In this document: piece after piece, positions 53,178-62,724 of the stretch | Layout: each line of letters opens with the position of its first letter | Numbering within the stretch: the stretch's first letter is position 1 | NCBI GenBank assembly: GCA_037481715.1 | Contig: JBBFLD010000001.1 | Span: 310,001-374,000 of the forward strand | DNA from: Rosettibacter sp037481715 | Lineage (GTDB): Bacteria; Bacteroidota; Ignavibacteria; Ignavibacteriales; Melioribacteraceae | DNA: 64,000 bases | Reading direction: 5' to 3' | Position numbers and translations under genes: made by a program | The notes under the pieces: model-generated | Databases searched by the model: none | What the model was told of the DNA's origin: nothing | The model's input: only the letters and a program-made list of their open reading frames with translations

Positions 53178-54554
53178 TTATGCTTTGTAAACTTTTCCGT
53201 CACTTAATCCCTGAACTCTAAAAGCATTTCGAGTATCAAGAATTAACTTTGCATGTTTGCGAATAAAATCATAATCATAATCATCATGGTCGGTGGCTAA
53301 AATAATTAAATCATACAATCGAAGTGAATCTTTTCTTAATTCAACGGAATAAAGGTCAAATTTATATTTTCTTGTTGGAGGAAGTTTTGGAAGATATGGG
53401 TCATTGTAATCAACTTCTGCTCCCTTTTCTCTTAGTATTTCTATTAATTTCAATGATGGGGATTCACGCAAGTCGTCAACATTTTTTTTGTAAGCTGCAC
53501 CAAGAATCAAAATTTTACTTCCTTTAAGTGTTTTTTGATGTTCATTTAAAACTTCGATTGCTCGCTCGACTACATGATAAGGCTGAAATGTGTTTATTTC
53601 GCCTGCGAGCTCAATAAACTTTGTATTAACTTCATACTCTCTTGCTTTCCATGTCAAATAAAATGGGTCAATTGGAATGCAATGCCCCCCCAAACCGGGT
53701 CCAGGATAAAATGCCTGAAAGCCAAATGGTTTTGTTTTAGCAGCTTCAATAACTTCCCAAATATCAATATTCATTTTTTCGAAAACCATTTTAAGTTCAT
53801 TTACAAGTGCAATATTTACAGAGCGATAAATATTTTCTAACAACTTTGCTGCTTCTGCTACTCGTGGCGATGAAACTGGAACTGTTTTGGTCACAATTTG
53901 ACTATATAATTTAACAGCAACCTCAAGACATGATTTTGTAACTCCACCAACAATTTTGGGAATTGTGCTTGTTGTAAAATTTTTATTTCCGGGGTCTTCT
54001 CGTTCTGGACTAAATGCAAGAAAAAAATCTTTACCAACATTAAATGTTTGATAATTTTTAACAAACTCTTCAGAATCTGTTACTGGCAACTTAACTCTTG
54101 GTGCAGTTTCAAATAAAGGCAAAAGCAATTCTTCTGTTGTTCCAGGATATGTCGTACTTTCAAGGGAAATCAATTGACCTTTTCTCAAATATTTTTGAAT
54201 TGTATAGGCTGTATTTTCAACAAATGTCATATCAGGTTCTCGGTGTTCATTCAATGGTGTAGGAACGCAAATTATAATTGCATCACATTCTGGTAATCTT
54301 GTAAAATCACTTGTTGCTTCAAATTTTTGTTTTTCAACAACTGCTTTAATTAATTTGCCATCGATATGCTTGATATAACTTTTGCCGGAATTTAACAGAG
54401 GGATTTTATTTTCATCAATGTCAAATCCAATAACATTAAAATCATTGTTGGCAAATGCTAATGCAAGCGGAAGTCCAACATACCCCATTCCAATGATTCC
54501 AACAACAGCAGTTTTGTTTTGAATTTTGTTAAGTAATTCTTTTTTGTAGTTCAT
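53178..54554 (-). CDS. UDP-N-acetyl-D-glucosamine 6-dehydrogenase (WbpA-like)
   Basis: UDP-sugar dehydrogenase that oxidises C6 twice to make UDP-GlcNAcA. The Rossmann motif GIIGMGYVGLPLALAFAN is at the N-terminus; ESTTYPGTTEELLLP, FSPEREDPG (typical of the WbpA/WbpO subgroup), and the catalytic Cys in PGPGLGGHCIPIDPFYLTWKA are intact. LGAAYKKNVDDLRESPSLKLI is the C-terminal domain signature. 458 residues. First gene of the pair with the WbpB-like gene. Product feeds glucuronate-type amino-sugar synthesis for cell-surface glycans. Confidence 0.94.
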   Translation of the reverse strand: MNYKKELLNKIQNKTAVVGIIGMGYVGLPLALAFANNDFNVIGFDIDENKIPLLNSGKSYIKHIDGKLIKAVVEKQKFEATSDFTRLPECDAIIICVPTPLNEHREPDMTFVENTAYTIQKYLRKGQLISLESTTYPGTTEELLLPLFETAPRVKLPVTDSEEFVKNYQTFNVGKDFFLAFSPEREDPGNKNFTTSTIPKIVGGVTKSCLEVAVKLYSQIVTKTVPVSSPRVAEAAKLLENIYRSVNIALVNELKMVFEKMNIDIWEVIEAAKTKPFGFQAFYPGPGLGGHCIPIDPFYLTWKAREYEVNTKFIELAGEINTFQPYHVVERAIEVLNEHQKTLKGSKILILGAAYKKNVDDLRESPSLKLIEILREKGAEVDYNDPYLPKLPPTRKYKFDLYSVELRKDSLRLYDLIILATDHDDYDYDFIRKHAKLILDTRNAFRVQGLSDGKVYKA

Positions 54555-54734
54555 AATGTTCCCTGTTTAGATAGTTTTAAATAATTCAAAAAATTTTTTG
54601 TAAAGAAAAAAATCTCTAAGGATGATTCTTCACAATGCAATTAATTTTGGGAAACATTCACTCTAAAGTATGCCCTTCAGAATATTTTTCATTTTTGTAT
54701 TTGAATTATAAAAAAATTTTCTATCAATAAAAAA

Positions 54735-55637
54735 TTATAATTTGTCGAATCGAAGAATAATATTTTCCCGCTTTCGTTTATCAAGTTGTTCTGATTTCAA
54801 AGTAGTTTTAAATAAATCAAAAAGATTCTCTACGCGAGGCGCTGTGTCTTTTTCTTCAATTGTTTTATTACTCTCAAATTTATTTCCTTTAAATTGATTT
54901 TCAGAAATCACAAGTGCCTGCTTTAAAAGTGATATAATTTCTTCTCTCAAAGCATGCACTTCATCTTGAGATGGAGAATTTGGTTTATTAAAATTTTCAG
55001 GTTTAATTTGTTGCTTTACACTTTCTTGAATTTCTTCTTTTATATTATTCAATTCATTTCTTCTTAAATCTGTTTCAATTGTTGAATTTGATTTTGGTTT
55101 AATTACAAAATCAGAATCAACATATTCTTCATCGATATAATTTGGGTCAAGTGCAAATATTGCATCAGCAAATATTTTATCGTTTTGATTTTGAGCTTCG
55201 ATTGCTTTTAAGTCAAAGCTGTAAACTTCTGCAAAGTTTGGTTCTTTTTCCCATTTAGTAATCGAAGTTAAACCAACCTGCTGAATTCTAAATCGAAATG
55301 TATGCGGGTCAAAATTAAACTGAAGATGCCGCAAATCCTTGATTGCAAAAATTGGGTCGAAGTAAATCAATTCAATTTTATCATCAATCTTTATGAAGTA
55401 ACCATACTTAGTTGAATAAGCATCAAGATTTTGAACATTTGTCAATAATCTGTAAACAATCAAATTTTTTGGAGAAGGGTCTTTGATATAATTACATACA
55501 TCAAAATAGCTGATTGGATGTGGTCTTTTTATTTTTTCATTTTTATAAATGATTTTGAAATTATCATTAAAATTGAACTGGTTCTTGGAATAAATTAAGA
55601 TGTCTTTCGTTTTTAAGTCTAATGTTTCAAGCAGCAT
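54735..55637 (-). CDS. Protein of unknown function in an operon with alpha-glucan phosphorylase
   Basis: Not recognised. About 300 residues with no signal peptide or membrane segment. Residues about 30-170 look like a folded beta-rich domain (IKIDDKIELIYFDPIFAIKD, FNFDPHTFRFRIQQVGL); the rest is charged and low-complexity, with a probable coiled coil near 200-250 (LRRNELNNIKEEIQESVKQQ, VHALREEIISLLKQALVI). The start ATG at 55637 lies 5 nt after the glgP stop, so it is almost certainly cotranslated; a TTG at 55646 is an alternative start. The link to glycogen breakdown is by position only. Confidence 0.7.
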   Translation of the reverse strand: MLLETLDLKTKDILIYSKNQFNFNDNFKIIYKNEKIKRPHPISYFDVCNYIKDPSPKNLIVYRLLTNVQNLDAYSTKYGYFIKIDDKIELIYFDPIFAIKDLRHLQFNFDPHTFRFRIQQVGLTSITKWEKEPNFAEVYSFDLKAIEAQNQNDKIFADAIFALDPNYIDEEYVDSDFVIKPKSNSTIETDLRRNELNNIKEEIQESVKQQIKPENFNKPNSPSQDEVHALREEIISLLKQALVISENQFKGNKFESNKTIEEKDTAPRVENLFDLFKTTLKSEQLDKRKRENIILRFDKL

Positions 55638-55642
55638 ATTTA

Positions 55643-58207
55643 TCAAGCCCAGCGAATTAATCCAAGTTCAAATTGATTAATGAGCAGTTCGTGCTTAGGT
55701 AAAATTCTTAAAGTAAATCCAAACTGTCCTGTATGTCTGCATTCAATTTCGCCTTTGTAAGTAAAAACATTTGTTTTTTGTTTTTTAGGCACATAAGTCA
55801 TATTAACATAATTATTAGATTGTTCGGAGCCGTTATCAACTTTTCCGTAGTAGATTTGAACATCTACATCATTTGGATTCAAATCGCCGAGTTCCACTTC
55901 TGCTGTAATTTGATATTTATTTCCTACCATTAAGTCGATGCCTTTCTGTTCTTCAGAGATGCTAACAAATTTTACTTTACTCCAATTATCAATAACTTTT
56001 TGTTTCCATGCAGTAAATTCTTTTGCTTTTTTCCAGTTATTAGACATCAAGTAAATTCTTTTTTCATAAGCTTTGAAGTAAAATTTTTGAGCATATTCTT
56101 GAACCATTCTATGAGTATTAAAAATTGGACCGAGTTTTTTCATTGAATTTTTCATCATTGCAATCCATCCGCGTGGAAGTTTATCTTCCCCTCTATTATA
56201 GAAGAGCGGAACAATTTCTTTTTCAAGAATTTCATAAATTAATCTTGATTCTACTTCGTCCTGATAGCCTGGATTATCATACTCTTCTCCATTTCCAATT
56301 TTCCAGCCCACATCATGGTCGTAAGCTTCGTCCCACCAACCATCAAGCACACTAAAGTTTAATCCGCCATTTGCAATTACTTTCATACCGGATGTGCCGC
56401 TTGCTTCGAGTGGTCTTCTTGGATTGTTCAGCCAAACATCACAACCTTCTACCATGTAACGAGCAACATTCATATCATAATTTTCAATGAATACTATTTT
56501 TTTCCTTAGATGTGGTTCTTTAGTCATTGCAATAACTTCTTGAATAATTTTTTTCCCTTCTTCATCTCTTGGATGAGCTTTACCTGCAAAAATTATTTGG
56601 ACGGGATAATCAGGATTGCACAAAATACTTGCTAATCTTTCTACATCTCTGAAAATAAGAGTAGCTCTTTTATAAGCAACAAATCTTCTTGCAAAACCAA
56701 TTGTTAATGATTGAGCATCAAGAACTTCTTTGGCAGCATTTATTTCAGAAATAGAACCACCCTTTTCAATTATTTGTTGTCGTAATCTTTTTCTTGCAAA
56801 TGCAACAAGGCGTTCCCTTCTTCTTTCATGAGTTCGCCACAATTCTTCATCTGGAATTTCATCTATTCTTTTCCAGATTTCACTATCAGAGGGGTCGCGC
56901 ATAAATTTTTCGCCAAGATATCGATATAATAATTCCTGCATATCATTTGACAAATGCGAATGTGTATGAACTCCATTTGTTACATAATCAATTGGGATTT
57001 CATCAAAAGGAATATCAACAAAACCTGCCTGCCACATTTTCTTCGAAACTTTTCCATGAAGTTTGCTTACACCATTTACAAATCCAGCCATGTTCATGGC
57101 AAGATGTGCCATGTTATAATTGCTTGGTGGTTTATCTTTAATGATTGTTCCTAAACTGTAAAAAGTTTTATCACTTATTTTCAATTCATTTCGATAATAA
57201 GAACCGAAATATTTTTCCATCAATTCATTTGGGAATATATCGATACCGGCAGGAACAGGAGTATGTGTTGTAAAAACATTAGAATAAAAATTTATATCAC
57301 GAGCTTCTTCGAACGTCAAATTATAAAGCTGCATCATAATACGAATTCTTTCAAGTGCGAGAAATGCGGAATGACCTTCGTTCATGTGACACACAAGGGG
57401 TTTAATTCCCATAGCATGTAATGCACGGATTCCGCCAATTCCTAAAACAATCTCCTGTTGAATTCTTGTTTCAATTGTTCCACCGTAAAGTGTTCTTGTT
57501 ATTTTTCTATCTTCTTCATTATTTTCTGGCACATTTGTATCAAGCAAAAATAGTGGAACTCTCCCAACCATTATTTTCCAGATTTGGACATAAACTGTTC
57601 TTCCTGGAAAACTTAATTCAATTTTGAGTGGAGTTTTATCACTGTTCATTACCAAAGTCATTGGCTGATTGTAGAAATCTGTAATTTCATATCTTTCCTG
57701 CTGCCAACCATCGTTAGTCAAATATTGTTGAAGATACCCTTCTTTATAACACAAACCAACACCAACTAAAGGCAAACCCAAATCACTTGAAGATTTCAAA
57801 TGGTCTCCAGCCAATACTCCAAGTCCACCTGAATAAATTTGAAGTGATTCTGTTAAACCATATTCAGCAGAAAAGTATGCAATTACATTTTCTTTATCGT
57901 AATTAAAATTTTTCTGATACCAAGTTTTTTCTTCTCGATAAATTTTTAATTGAGCTGCAACTCTATTCATATGGGAAACAAAACTATCATCATTTGCAAC
58001 TTCGTTTAATCTTTCCTGACTAATTCTTCCCAGCATTAAAACAGGATTGTGGTAAGTTTCTTCCCATAATTTTGAATCTAATCTTCTGAAAAGTTCAATA
58101 GCATCATAATGCCATGTCCAGTATAAATTATAAACTATCTCACGAAGAGGTTCTAATTTTGATGGCAGCGAAGGTATTACATTAAACCTGCCAATATATT
58201 TAACCAT
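55643..58207 (-). CDS. glgP: Alpha-glucan (glycogen/maltodextrin) phosphorylase
   Basis: GT35 phosphorylase that releases glucose 1-phosphate from alpha-1,4-glucans. It has the DUF3417 N-terminal region (REIVYNLYWTWHYDAIELFRR) that marks the short, non-allosteric bacterial and archaeal group. Later motifs: AYFSAEYGLTESLQIYSGGLG, CHMNEGHSAFLALERI, YVTNGVHTHS, RRFVAYKRATLIF, AGKAHPRDEEGKKIIQ and LEASGTSGMKVIANG (the Lys near the C-terminus binds PLP). A C-terminal beta domain follows. 854 residues is full length for this group. GGAGTAAGTAA precedes the ATG. Confidence 0.95.
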   Translation of the reverse strand: MVKYIGRFNVIPSLPSKLEPLREIVYNLYWTWHYDAIELFRRLDSKLWEETYHNPVLMLGRISQERLNEVANDDSFVSHMNRVAAQLKIYREEKTWYQKNFNYDKENVIAYFSAEYGLTESLQIYSGGLGVLAGDHLKSSSDLGLPLVGVGLCYKEGYLQQYLTNDGWQQERYEITDFYNQPMTLVMNSDKTPLKIELSFPGRTVYVQIWKIMVGRVPLFLLDTNVPENNEEDRKITRTLYGGTIETRIQQEIVLGIGGIRALHAMGIKPLVCHMNEGHSAFLALERIRIMMQLYNLTFEEARDINFYSNVFTTHTPVPAGIDIFPNELMEKYFGSYYRNELKISDKTFYSLGTIIKDKPPSNYNMAHLAMNMAGFVNGVSKLHGKVSKKMWQAGFVDIPFDEIPIDYVTNGVHTHSHLSNDMQELLYRYLGEKFMRDPSDSEIWKRIDEIPDEELWRTHERRRERLVAFARKRLRQQIIEKGGSISEINAAKEVLDAQSLTIGFARRFVAYKRATLIFRDVERLASILCNPDYPVQIIFAGKAHPRDEEGKKIIQEVIAMTKEPHLRKKIVFIENYDMNVARYMVEGCDVWLNNPRRPLEASGTSGMKVIANGGLNFSVLDGWWDEAYDHDVGWKIGNGEEYDNPGYQDEVESRLIYEILEKEIVPLFYNRGEDKLPRGWIAMMKNSMKKLGPIFNTHRMVQEYAQKFYFKAYEKRIYLMSNNWKKAKEFTAWKQKVIDNWSKVKFVSISEEQKGIDLMVGNKYQITAEVELGDLNPNDVDVQIYYGKVDNGSEQSNNYVNMTYVPKKQKTNVFTYKGEIECRHTGQFGFTLRILPKHELLINQFELGLIRWA

Positions 58208-58450
58208 TTACTTACTCCGTTTTTATTTTTTGTAAAATCAAATTTAATAATTTTATTTAATCTGTAAAGAAATAATATTCCATTAAGAGATTTTTATTTC
58301 ATAAAATTTGATTGTAATATTTCGCAATTTATTAAAAAAGAAGAAATAAAATTTTAGAATTAATGTGACGGCATTAAGTTGTGTAATCAACCTGAAAAAA
58401 TTAAATACCTATTTTTTATTAAATTTGTTTTCAAAATATGGAATTAAATT

Positions 58451-59089
58451 ATGAATTATATCTTAAGTGCATTAATTGGAATTATTATTGGTTCGTTCCC
58501 AACAGCATATGTGATTCTAAAAAAATTAAAGAACATTGATATTACGCAAAAAGGCACAGGGAATGTTGGAGCAATGAATTCTTACGACATCACGAAATCA
58601 AAATTAATTGGCTTGTTGATTTTTATAATTGATTTAATGAAAGGTTTTTTAAGTGTCTACTTAGCAAAGTTTTTATTTGAAGATGAATTTTCAATTATGA
58701 TGGTTGCGCTAATAGGAGCTGTATTGAGTCACTGTTTTTCTTTCTGGATAAAATTTAAGGGAGGAAGAGGATTGGCAACTGCCGCCGGAGGAGCTCTAAT
58801 TCTATCGATTCCAATTTTAGGGATATGGATTTTATTATGGCTTATTTCTTATGCATTCAGAAGAAATATTCATTTTGGAAATTTCAGTGCAACATTGCTT
58901 ACAGGTGCGTTGTCATTTTCTTCATCCGAAATTATGAATAAATATACAAATCCACCTGCTGCTTCAAATCTTGAATTCAGTATACTCGTTTCAATAATGT
59001 TATTAATAATTCTCATCAAACATATTAAACCAATTAAAGAATATTTTTTACAACAAAATCTAAAATCAAGGAAAGATGAAAATGAATAA
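58451..59089 (+). CDS. plsY: Acyl-phosphate:glycerol-3-phosphate acyltransferase
   Basis: Inner-membrane enzyme that starts phospholipid synthesis by acylating glycerol 3-phosphate from acyl phosphate. Family motifs: IGSFPTAYVILKKLKNIDI, KGTGNVGAMNSYDITK and FKGGRGLATAAGGAL. About five helices in 212 residues. First of three overlapping or abutting genes (plsY, htrA, purB). No clear Shine-Dalgarno site is seen upstream of the ATG. The 243-nt gap before it is AT-rich and holds no other gene. Confidence 0.94.
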   Translation: MNYILSALIGIIIGSFPTAYVILKKLKNIDITQKGTGNVGAMNSYDITKSKLIGLLIFIIDLMKGFLSVYLAKFLFEDEFSIMMVALIGAVLSHCFSFWIKFKGGRGLATAAGGALILSIPILGIWILLWLISYAFRRNIHFGNFSATLLTGALSFSSSEIMNKYTNPPAASNLEFSILVSIMLLIILIKHIKPIKEYFLQQNLKSRKDENE

Positions 59090-60263
59090 AACTAAAATAG
59101 TTGTTTTGTCATCACTTACTACTTTGATATTAACTACTGCTATTTATGCATTGTTATTGAGAAAACATTTTTCAGAAGGTGATTATCTCAGTTCAATTTT
59201 AAACAATAATGTCAATGCTACTACAATTTCGCAAACTCAAAAAATTAATAATGACATTTCAATTGGAAGAGAAACAATTATTACAAAAACTGTTGCTCAG
59301 GTTAGTCCTGCTGTAGTTGGAATTAATGTTATTGAAATTCGGCAGTATCGAGATATTTTTTCTATTGACCCATTTTTCAGACAATTCTTTGGCGACCGTG
59401 TTTATAATCAGCAAATAAGAGGACTTGGTTCTGGGGCAATAATTTCTCCTGATGGTTACATATTAACAAATGACCATGTTGCAGGAAATGCTGTCGAAGC
59501 AATTGTTACATTAACCGATGGCTCGCAATACGAAGCAAAAATTGTTGGAACAGATCAAGTATCAGATATTTGTTTGCTCAAAATTGATGCTCAAAATCTT
59601 CCATATATAAAATTGGGAAATTCAGATGATATTTTAATTGGTGAATGGGTAATTGCTCTGGGAAATCCTTTTGGACTATTTGATATTAATGACCAGCCGA
59701 CTGTAACAGTTGGAGTAATTTCTGCAAAAGGGATGAATCTTGGTGCAGCTAATAACAGATATTATGTTGATATGCTTCAAACTGATGCTGCAATAAATTC
59801 AGGCAACAGCGGCGGACCTCTTGTAAATGCCAACGGTGAATTGATTGGAATGAATACATTAATTTATACTGCACAGGGTTCGTCTGGTAATGTAGGTGTA
59901 GGTTTTGCAATACCAGTTAATAAAATCAAAAGAATCATAAAAGAGTTAAAAGAAAAAGGGAAAATTGATAGAGACTTTTGGACTGGATTAAGTGTTCAAA
60001 CTATTGACCCTTCAATTGCAAAGGCTTACAATCTTAAAAGTTCTCGTGGTGTAATAATTACACAAGTTGCAAAAAATTCTCCTGCACAAAAAGCTGGTCT
60101 GCAAGTTTATGATATTATTCTTGGAATAAATAATTTCAAAGTTAATGACGAGAACACATTAATCGGCATTCTTCAAGAGTTTAGACCTGATGAAGTAATC
60201 GAAGTAAAAATTTTAAGAGACAATAATTACATTACAAAAAAAATGAAATTGGAGAGAAGATGA
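59082..60263 (+). CDS. HtrA/DegP-family serine protease with one PDZ domain
   Basis: Envelope quality-control protease anchored by an N-terminal helix (IVVLSSLTTLILTTAIYALLL). The trypsin-like domain has the catalytic His in GYILTNDHVAGN, Asp in VSDICLLKID, and Ser in AAINSGNSGGPLVNANG. A single PDZ domain follows (about 290-390; SRGVIITQVAKNSPAQKAGL), as in DegS. The ATG at 59082 is chosen over 59076 because AAGGAAAG is correctly spaced only for it. It overlaps plsY by 8 nt and purB by 4 nt, so all three are probably cotranslated. Confidence 0.93.
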   Translation: MNKTKIVVLSSLTTLILTTAIYALLLRKHFSEGDYLSSILNNNVNATTISQTQKINNDISIGRETIITKTVAQVSPAVVGINVIEIRQYRDIFSIDPFFRQFFGDRVYNQQIRGLGSGAIISPDGYILTNDHVAGNAVEAIVTLTDGSQYEAKIVGTDQVSDICLLKIDAQNLPYIKLGNSDDILIGEWVIALGNPFGLFDINDQPTVTVGVISAKGMNLGAANNRYYVDMLQTDAAINSGNSGGPLVNANGELIGMNTLIYTAQGSSGNVGVGFAIPVNKIKRIIKELKEKGKIDRDFWTGLSVQTIDPSIAKAYNLKSSRGVIITQVAKNSPAQKAGLQVYDIILGINNFKVNDENTLIGILQEFRPDEVIEVKILRDNNYITKKMKLERR

Positions 60264-61561
60264 TACCTCGTTACACTCGACCCCAAATGGGAAAAATTTG
60301 GGAAGACCAATTTAAATTCGAAACCTGGCTTAAAATTGAAATACTTGCTTGTGAAGCACGTTATAATCTTGGTCAAATTCCAAAAGAAGAATTTGAAGAA
60401 ATTAAATCGAAAGCAAAATTTGACATTAATCGAATTTTAGAAATTGAAGAAACAACCAAACACGATGTAATCGCATTCTTAACTAATGTAGCTGAAAATG
60501 TTGGACCTGCTTCACGCCACATTCATTATGGAATGACTTCTTCTGATGTGCTTGATACTGCACTTGCATATCAAATGAAGTCTGCTGGAGAAATTCTGCT
60601 AAATGATTTAATTGAATTGAAAAATGTTTTGAAAAAAAGAGCTGTTGAACATAAACGAACAATCTGTGTTGGAAGAAGTCATGGCATTCATGCAGAGGCA
60701 TATTCGATGGGATTAAAATTCGCATTATGGTTTGAAGAAGCAAAAAGAAATATTGAAAGGCTTAAGAAAGCAATTGATGTTATAAGTGTTGGAAAAATTT
60801 CCGGTGCAGTTGGAACATTTGAACATCTATCTCCTGAAGTTGAAAAATATGTTTGCGAAAAATTAGGATTAAAACCTGAACCAGTTGCTACTCAAGTAGT
60901 CCAGAGAGATAGACATGCAGAATTTCTTACAACACTTTCAATCATTGGTACATCATTAGAAAAAATTGCAGTTGAAATTCGTCATCTTCAAAGAACTGAA
61001 GTACTCGAAGCAGAAGAATATTTTTCAAAAGGACAAAAAGGTTCTTCTGCAATGCCGCATAAACGCAATCCAATTATCAGTGAAAGAATTACTGGAATTG
61101 CAAGACTTCTTCGTGCAAATTCAATTGCTGCTTTGGAAAATGTTGCTCTCTGGCACGAAAGAGATATTTCTCATTCATCTGTTGAAAGAATTATTATTCC
61201 CGATAGCTGCATTGCTCTGGATTATATTTTGATCCTTGCAACTAATCTAATTGACAAATTAATTATCTATCCCGAAAACATGATTAAAAATCTGAATCTC
61301 ACAAGAGGATTAATTTTTTCTCAAACAGTTTTATTAAAACTTGTTGAAAAAGGGATGACACGAGAAGACGCATATCAGATAGTTCAAAGTTCTGCAATGA
61401 ATGTCTGGCAGGATAAATCAAAAAATCTTAAAGATGAATTATTAACTTCAGATACTGTAATGAAATACTTATCTGAAAAAGAACTTGATGAAATTTTTAA
61501 TCCAGATTTAATGCTTAAAAATATTGATTATATTTTTTCAAGAAGTGTTGAGAAGGAATAA
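60260..61561 (+). CDS. purB: Adenylosuccinate lyase
   Basis: Catalyses two fumarate-releasing steps of purine synthesis (SAICAR to AICAR, adenylosuccinate to AMP). Motifs: HDVIAFLTNVAENVG, HIHYGMTSSDVLDTALA (catalytic His region), RSHGIHAEAYSMGLKFALW and the fumarase-lyase signature KGSSAMPHKRNPIISERI with the catalytic Ser. 433 residues, the short bacterial type. Its ATG overlaps the htrA stop codon (ATGA). Confidence 0.96.
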   Translation: MIPRYTRPQMGKIWEDQFKFETWLKIEILACEARYNLGQIPKEEFEEIKSKAKFDINRILEIEETTKHDVIAFLTNVAENVGPASRHIHYGMTSSDVLDTALAYQMKSAGEILLNDLIELKNVLKKRAVEHKRTICVGRSHGIHAEAYSMGLKFALWFEEAKRNIERLKKAIDVISVGKISGAVGTFEHLSPEVEKYVCEKLGLKPEPVATQVVQRDRHAEFLTTLSIIGTSLEKIAVEIRHLQRTEVLEAEEYFSKGQKGSSAMPHKRNPIISERITGIARLLRANSIAALENVALWHERDISHSSVERIIIPDSCIALDYILILATNLIDKLIIYPENMIKNLNLTRGLIFSQTVLLKLVEKGMTREDAYQIVQSSAMNVWQDKSKNLKDELLTSDTVMKYLSEKELDEIFNPDLMLKNIDYIFSRSVEKE

Positions 61562-61586
61562 AACTAATAAAGATTTGCTGATTAAT

Positions 61587-61659
61587 TATGGAACGCAGAT
61601 TAAGCATGATTAGCTCAGATTAAAAATTTGTTTTTATTCTGCGAAATCTGCGTTCCATA
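61587..61659. repeat. Inverted-repeat element with perfect 15-bp arms after purB
   Basis: TATGGAACGCAGATT (61587-61601) is exactly repeated in inverted form at 61645-61659 around a 43-nt spacer. The interior carries decayed copies of the same theme (GCATGATT, CTCAGATT). The element lies between converging purB and the 61670 lipoprotein gene. It resembles short interspersed CGCAGATT-type palindromes seen in related genomes, and may also work as a bidirectional terminator. Confidence 0.65.
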
Positions 61660-61669
61660 CATCAAAATC

Positions 61670-62695
61670 CTACAACAATTCAATTATATTTTTATTTGTA
61701 GTAATATCTTTTCGTACAGTTTTTTTGACTTTTTGAGATACATCCTTCAATTCTAAATTGGCAGTCAATTCTACACTGGTTCCAGTCTCAGCACGAATTA
61801 ACATTCCTTTGTCAATGTTAAACAAAATATTTCCTGTTCCAGTAATTTTAGGGTCACTAAAATTATACTTGATGCCATTCTCTTCGCCCTTTTTATTTCC
61901 TGTCCAAGTACAAGATAAACTTGCACTTAACTTTGCAGCTCTATGGTCATTTAATTTTACAAAATCTTCAACTTTGTAAGTAATCGTATTATCAATTTTG
62001 AAAACACTCAATTGACCTGGATAATTTTTTTCCCATGTGGAATCTTTAGCCAGTGATTTTTGAGGAAGTTCTCTGAATAAAAGTTGAGTGATTGGACGAA
62101 TGAGAGCATCACCTAAACTTTTTGCGTATTGTGCTTTTTGTTCTGCAGTCAAATTTTGTTTTTGAGGCTGCAAAGAATTTAATTTGTCAATCATTTTATC
62201 CAGGCGAAACACTTCTACTACTTCTCCAAGCTCGCTTACTCTTGCACGATATGGTGTATTATGAAGAGATAGATAATCACCAAATTTTTGTTTTTCTTCA
62301 TCAGTTAATTTTTTATTTGAATCAAAACTAATTTTTTGTCCATTAATATCTGCATCGAGTTTAAGAGAAGATATTGTAATGCCCAATTCTGCTGTTTTAT
62401 CTGCATCAACATCAATCACTTCTACATCAAAAACATAAGTAGTTGTTTGAGTTGATTTTGCTTGCATAAGAGAATCTGCCTGAACACTTTCTTGTGAAGA
62501 TGTAATTGTTGTCAGTTTATATTTGAACTTATCCCCTTTCTCAAATTTATAACGCAAAAAAACTTTCTCCCCTTTCAAGTCGATACTTTCAAGTTTAGAC
62601 TTTGCGATTTCTCCATTTTGTTTTTCTTCTTTTTTTCCGCAAGAAAAGATTAAGCTTATGGAAATTATTATCAGTAACAAATATGTTTTTTTCAT
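61670..62695 (-). CDS. Putative lipoprotein of unknown function (DUF6263-like)
   Basis: A 341-residue envelope lipoprotein: signal TYLLLIIISISLIFSC with lipobox IFSC, then a Lys/Glu-rich linker. The mature part is beta-rich (KVFLRYKFEKGDKFKYKLTT, TTTYVFDVEVIDVDADKTAE, GNILFNIDKGMLIRAETGTS) and shares the layout of DUF6263-type proteins, as far as can be judged by eye. No catalytic motif. It lies 29 nt after ndk on the same strand and might be cotranscribed with it. Confidence 0.8.
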   Translation of the reverse strand: MKKTYLLLIIISISLIFSCGKKEEKQNGEIAKSKLESIDLKGEKVFLRYKFEKGDKFKYKLTTITSSQESVQADSLMQAKSTQTTTYVFDVEVIDVDADKTAELGITISSLKLDADINGQKISFDSNKKLTDEEKQKFGDYLSLHNTPYRARVSELGEVVEVFRLDKMIDKLNSLQPQKQNLTAEQKAQYAKSLGDALIRPITQLLFRELPQKSLAKDSTWEKNYPGQLSVFKIDNTITYKVEDFVKLNDHRAAKLSASLSCTWTGNKKGEENGIKYNFSDPKITGTGNILFNIDKGMLIRAETGTSVELTANLELKDVSQKVKKTVRKDITTNKNIIELL

Positions 62696-62724
62696 TTTAA
62701 CTCTATTTTTAATTAAAAAATTTA

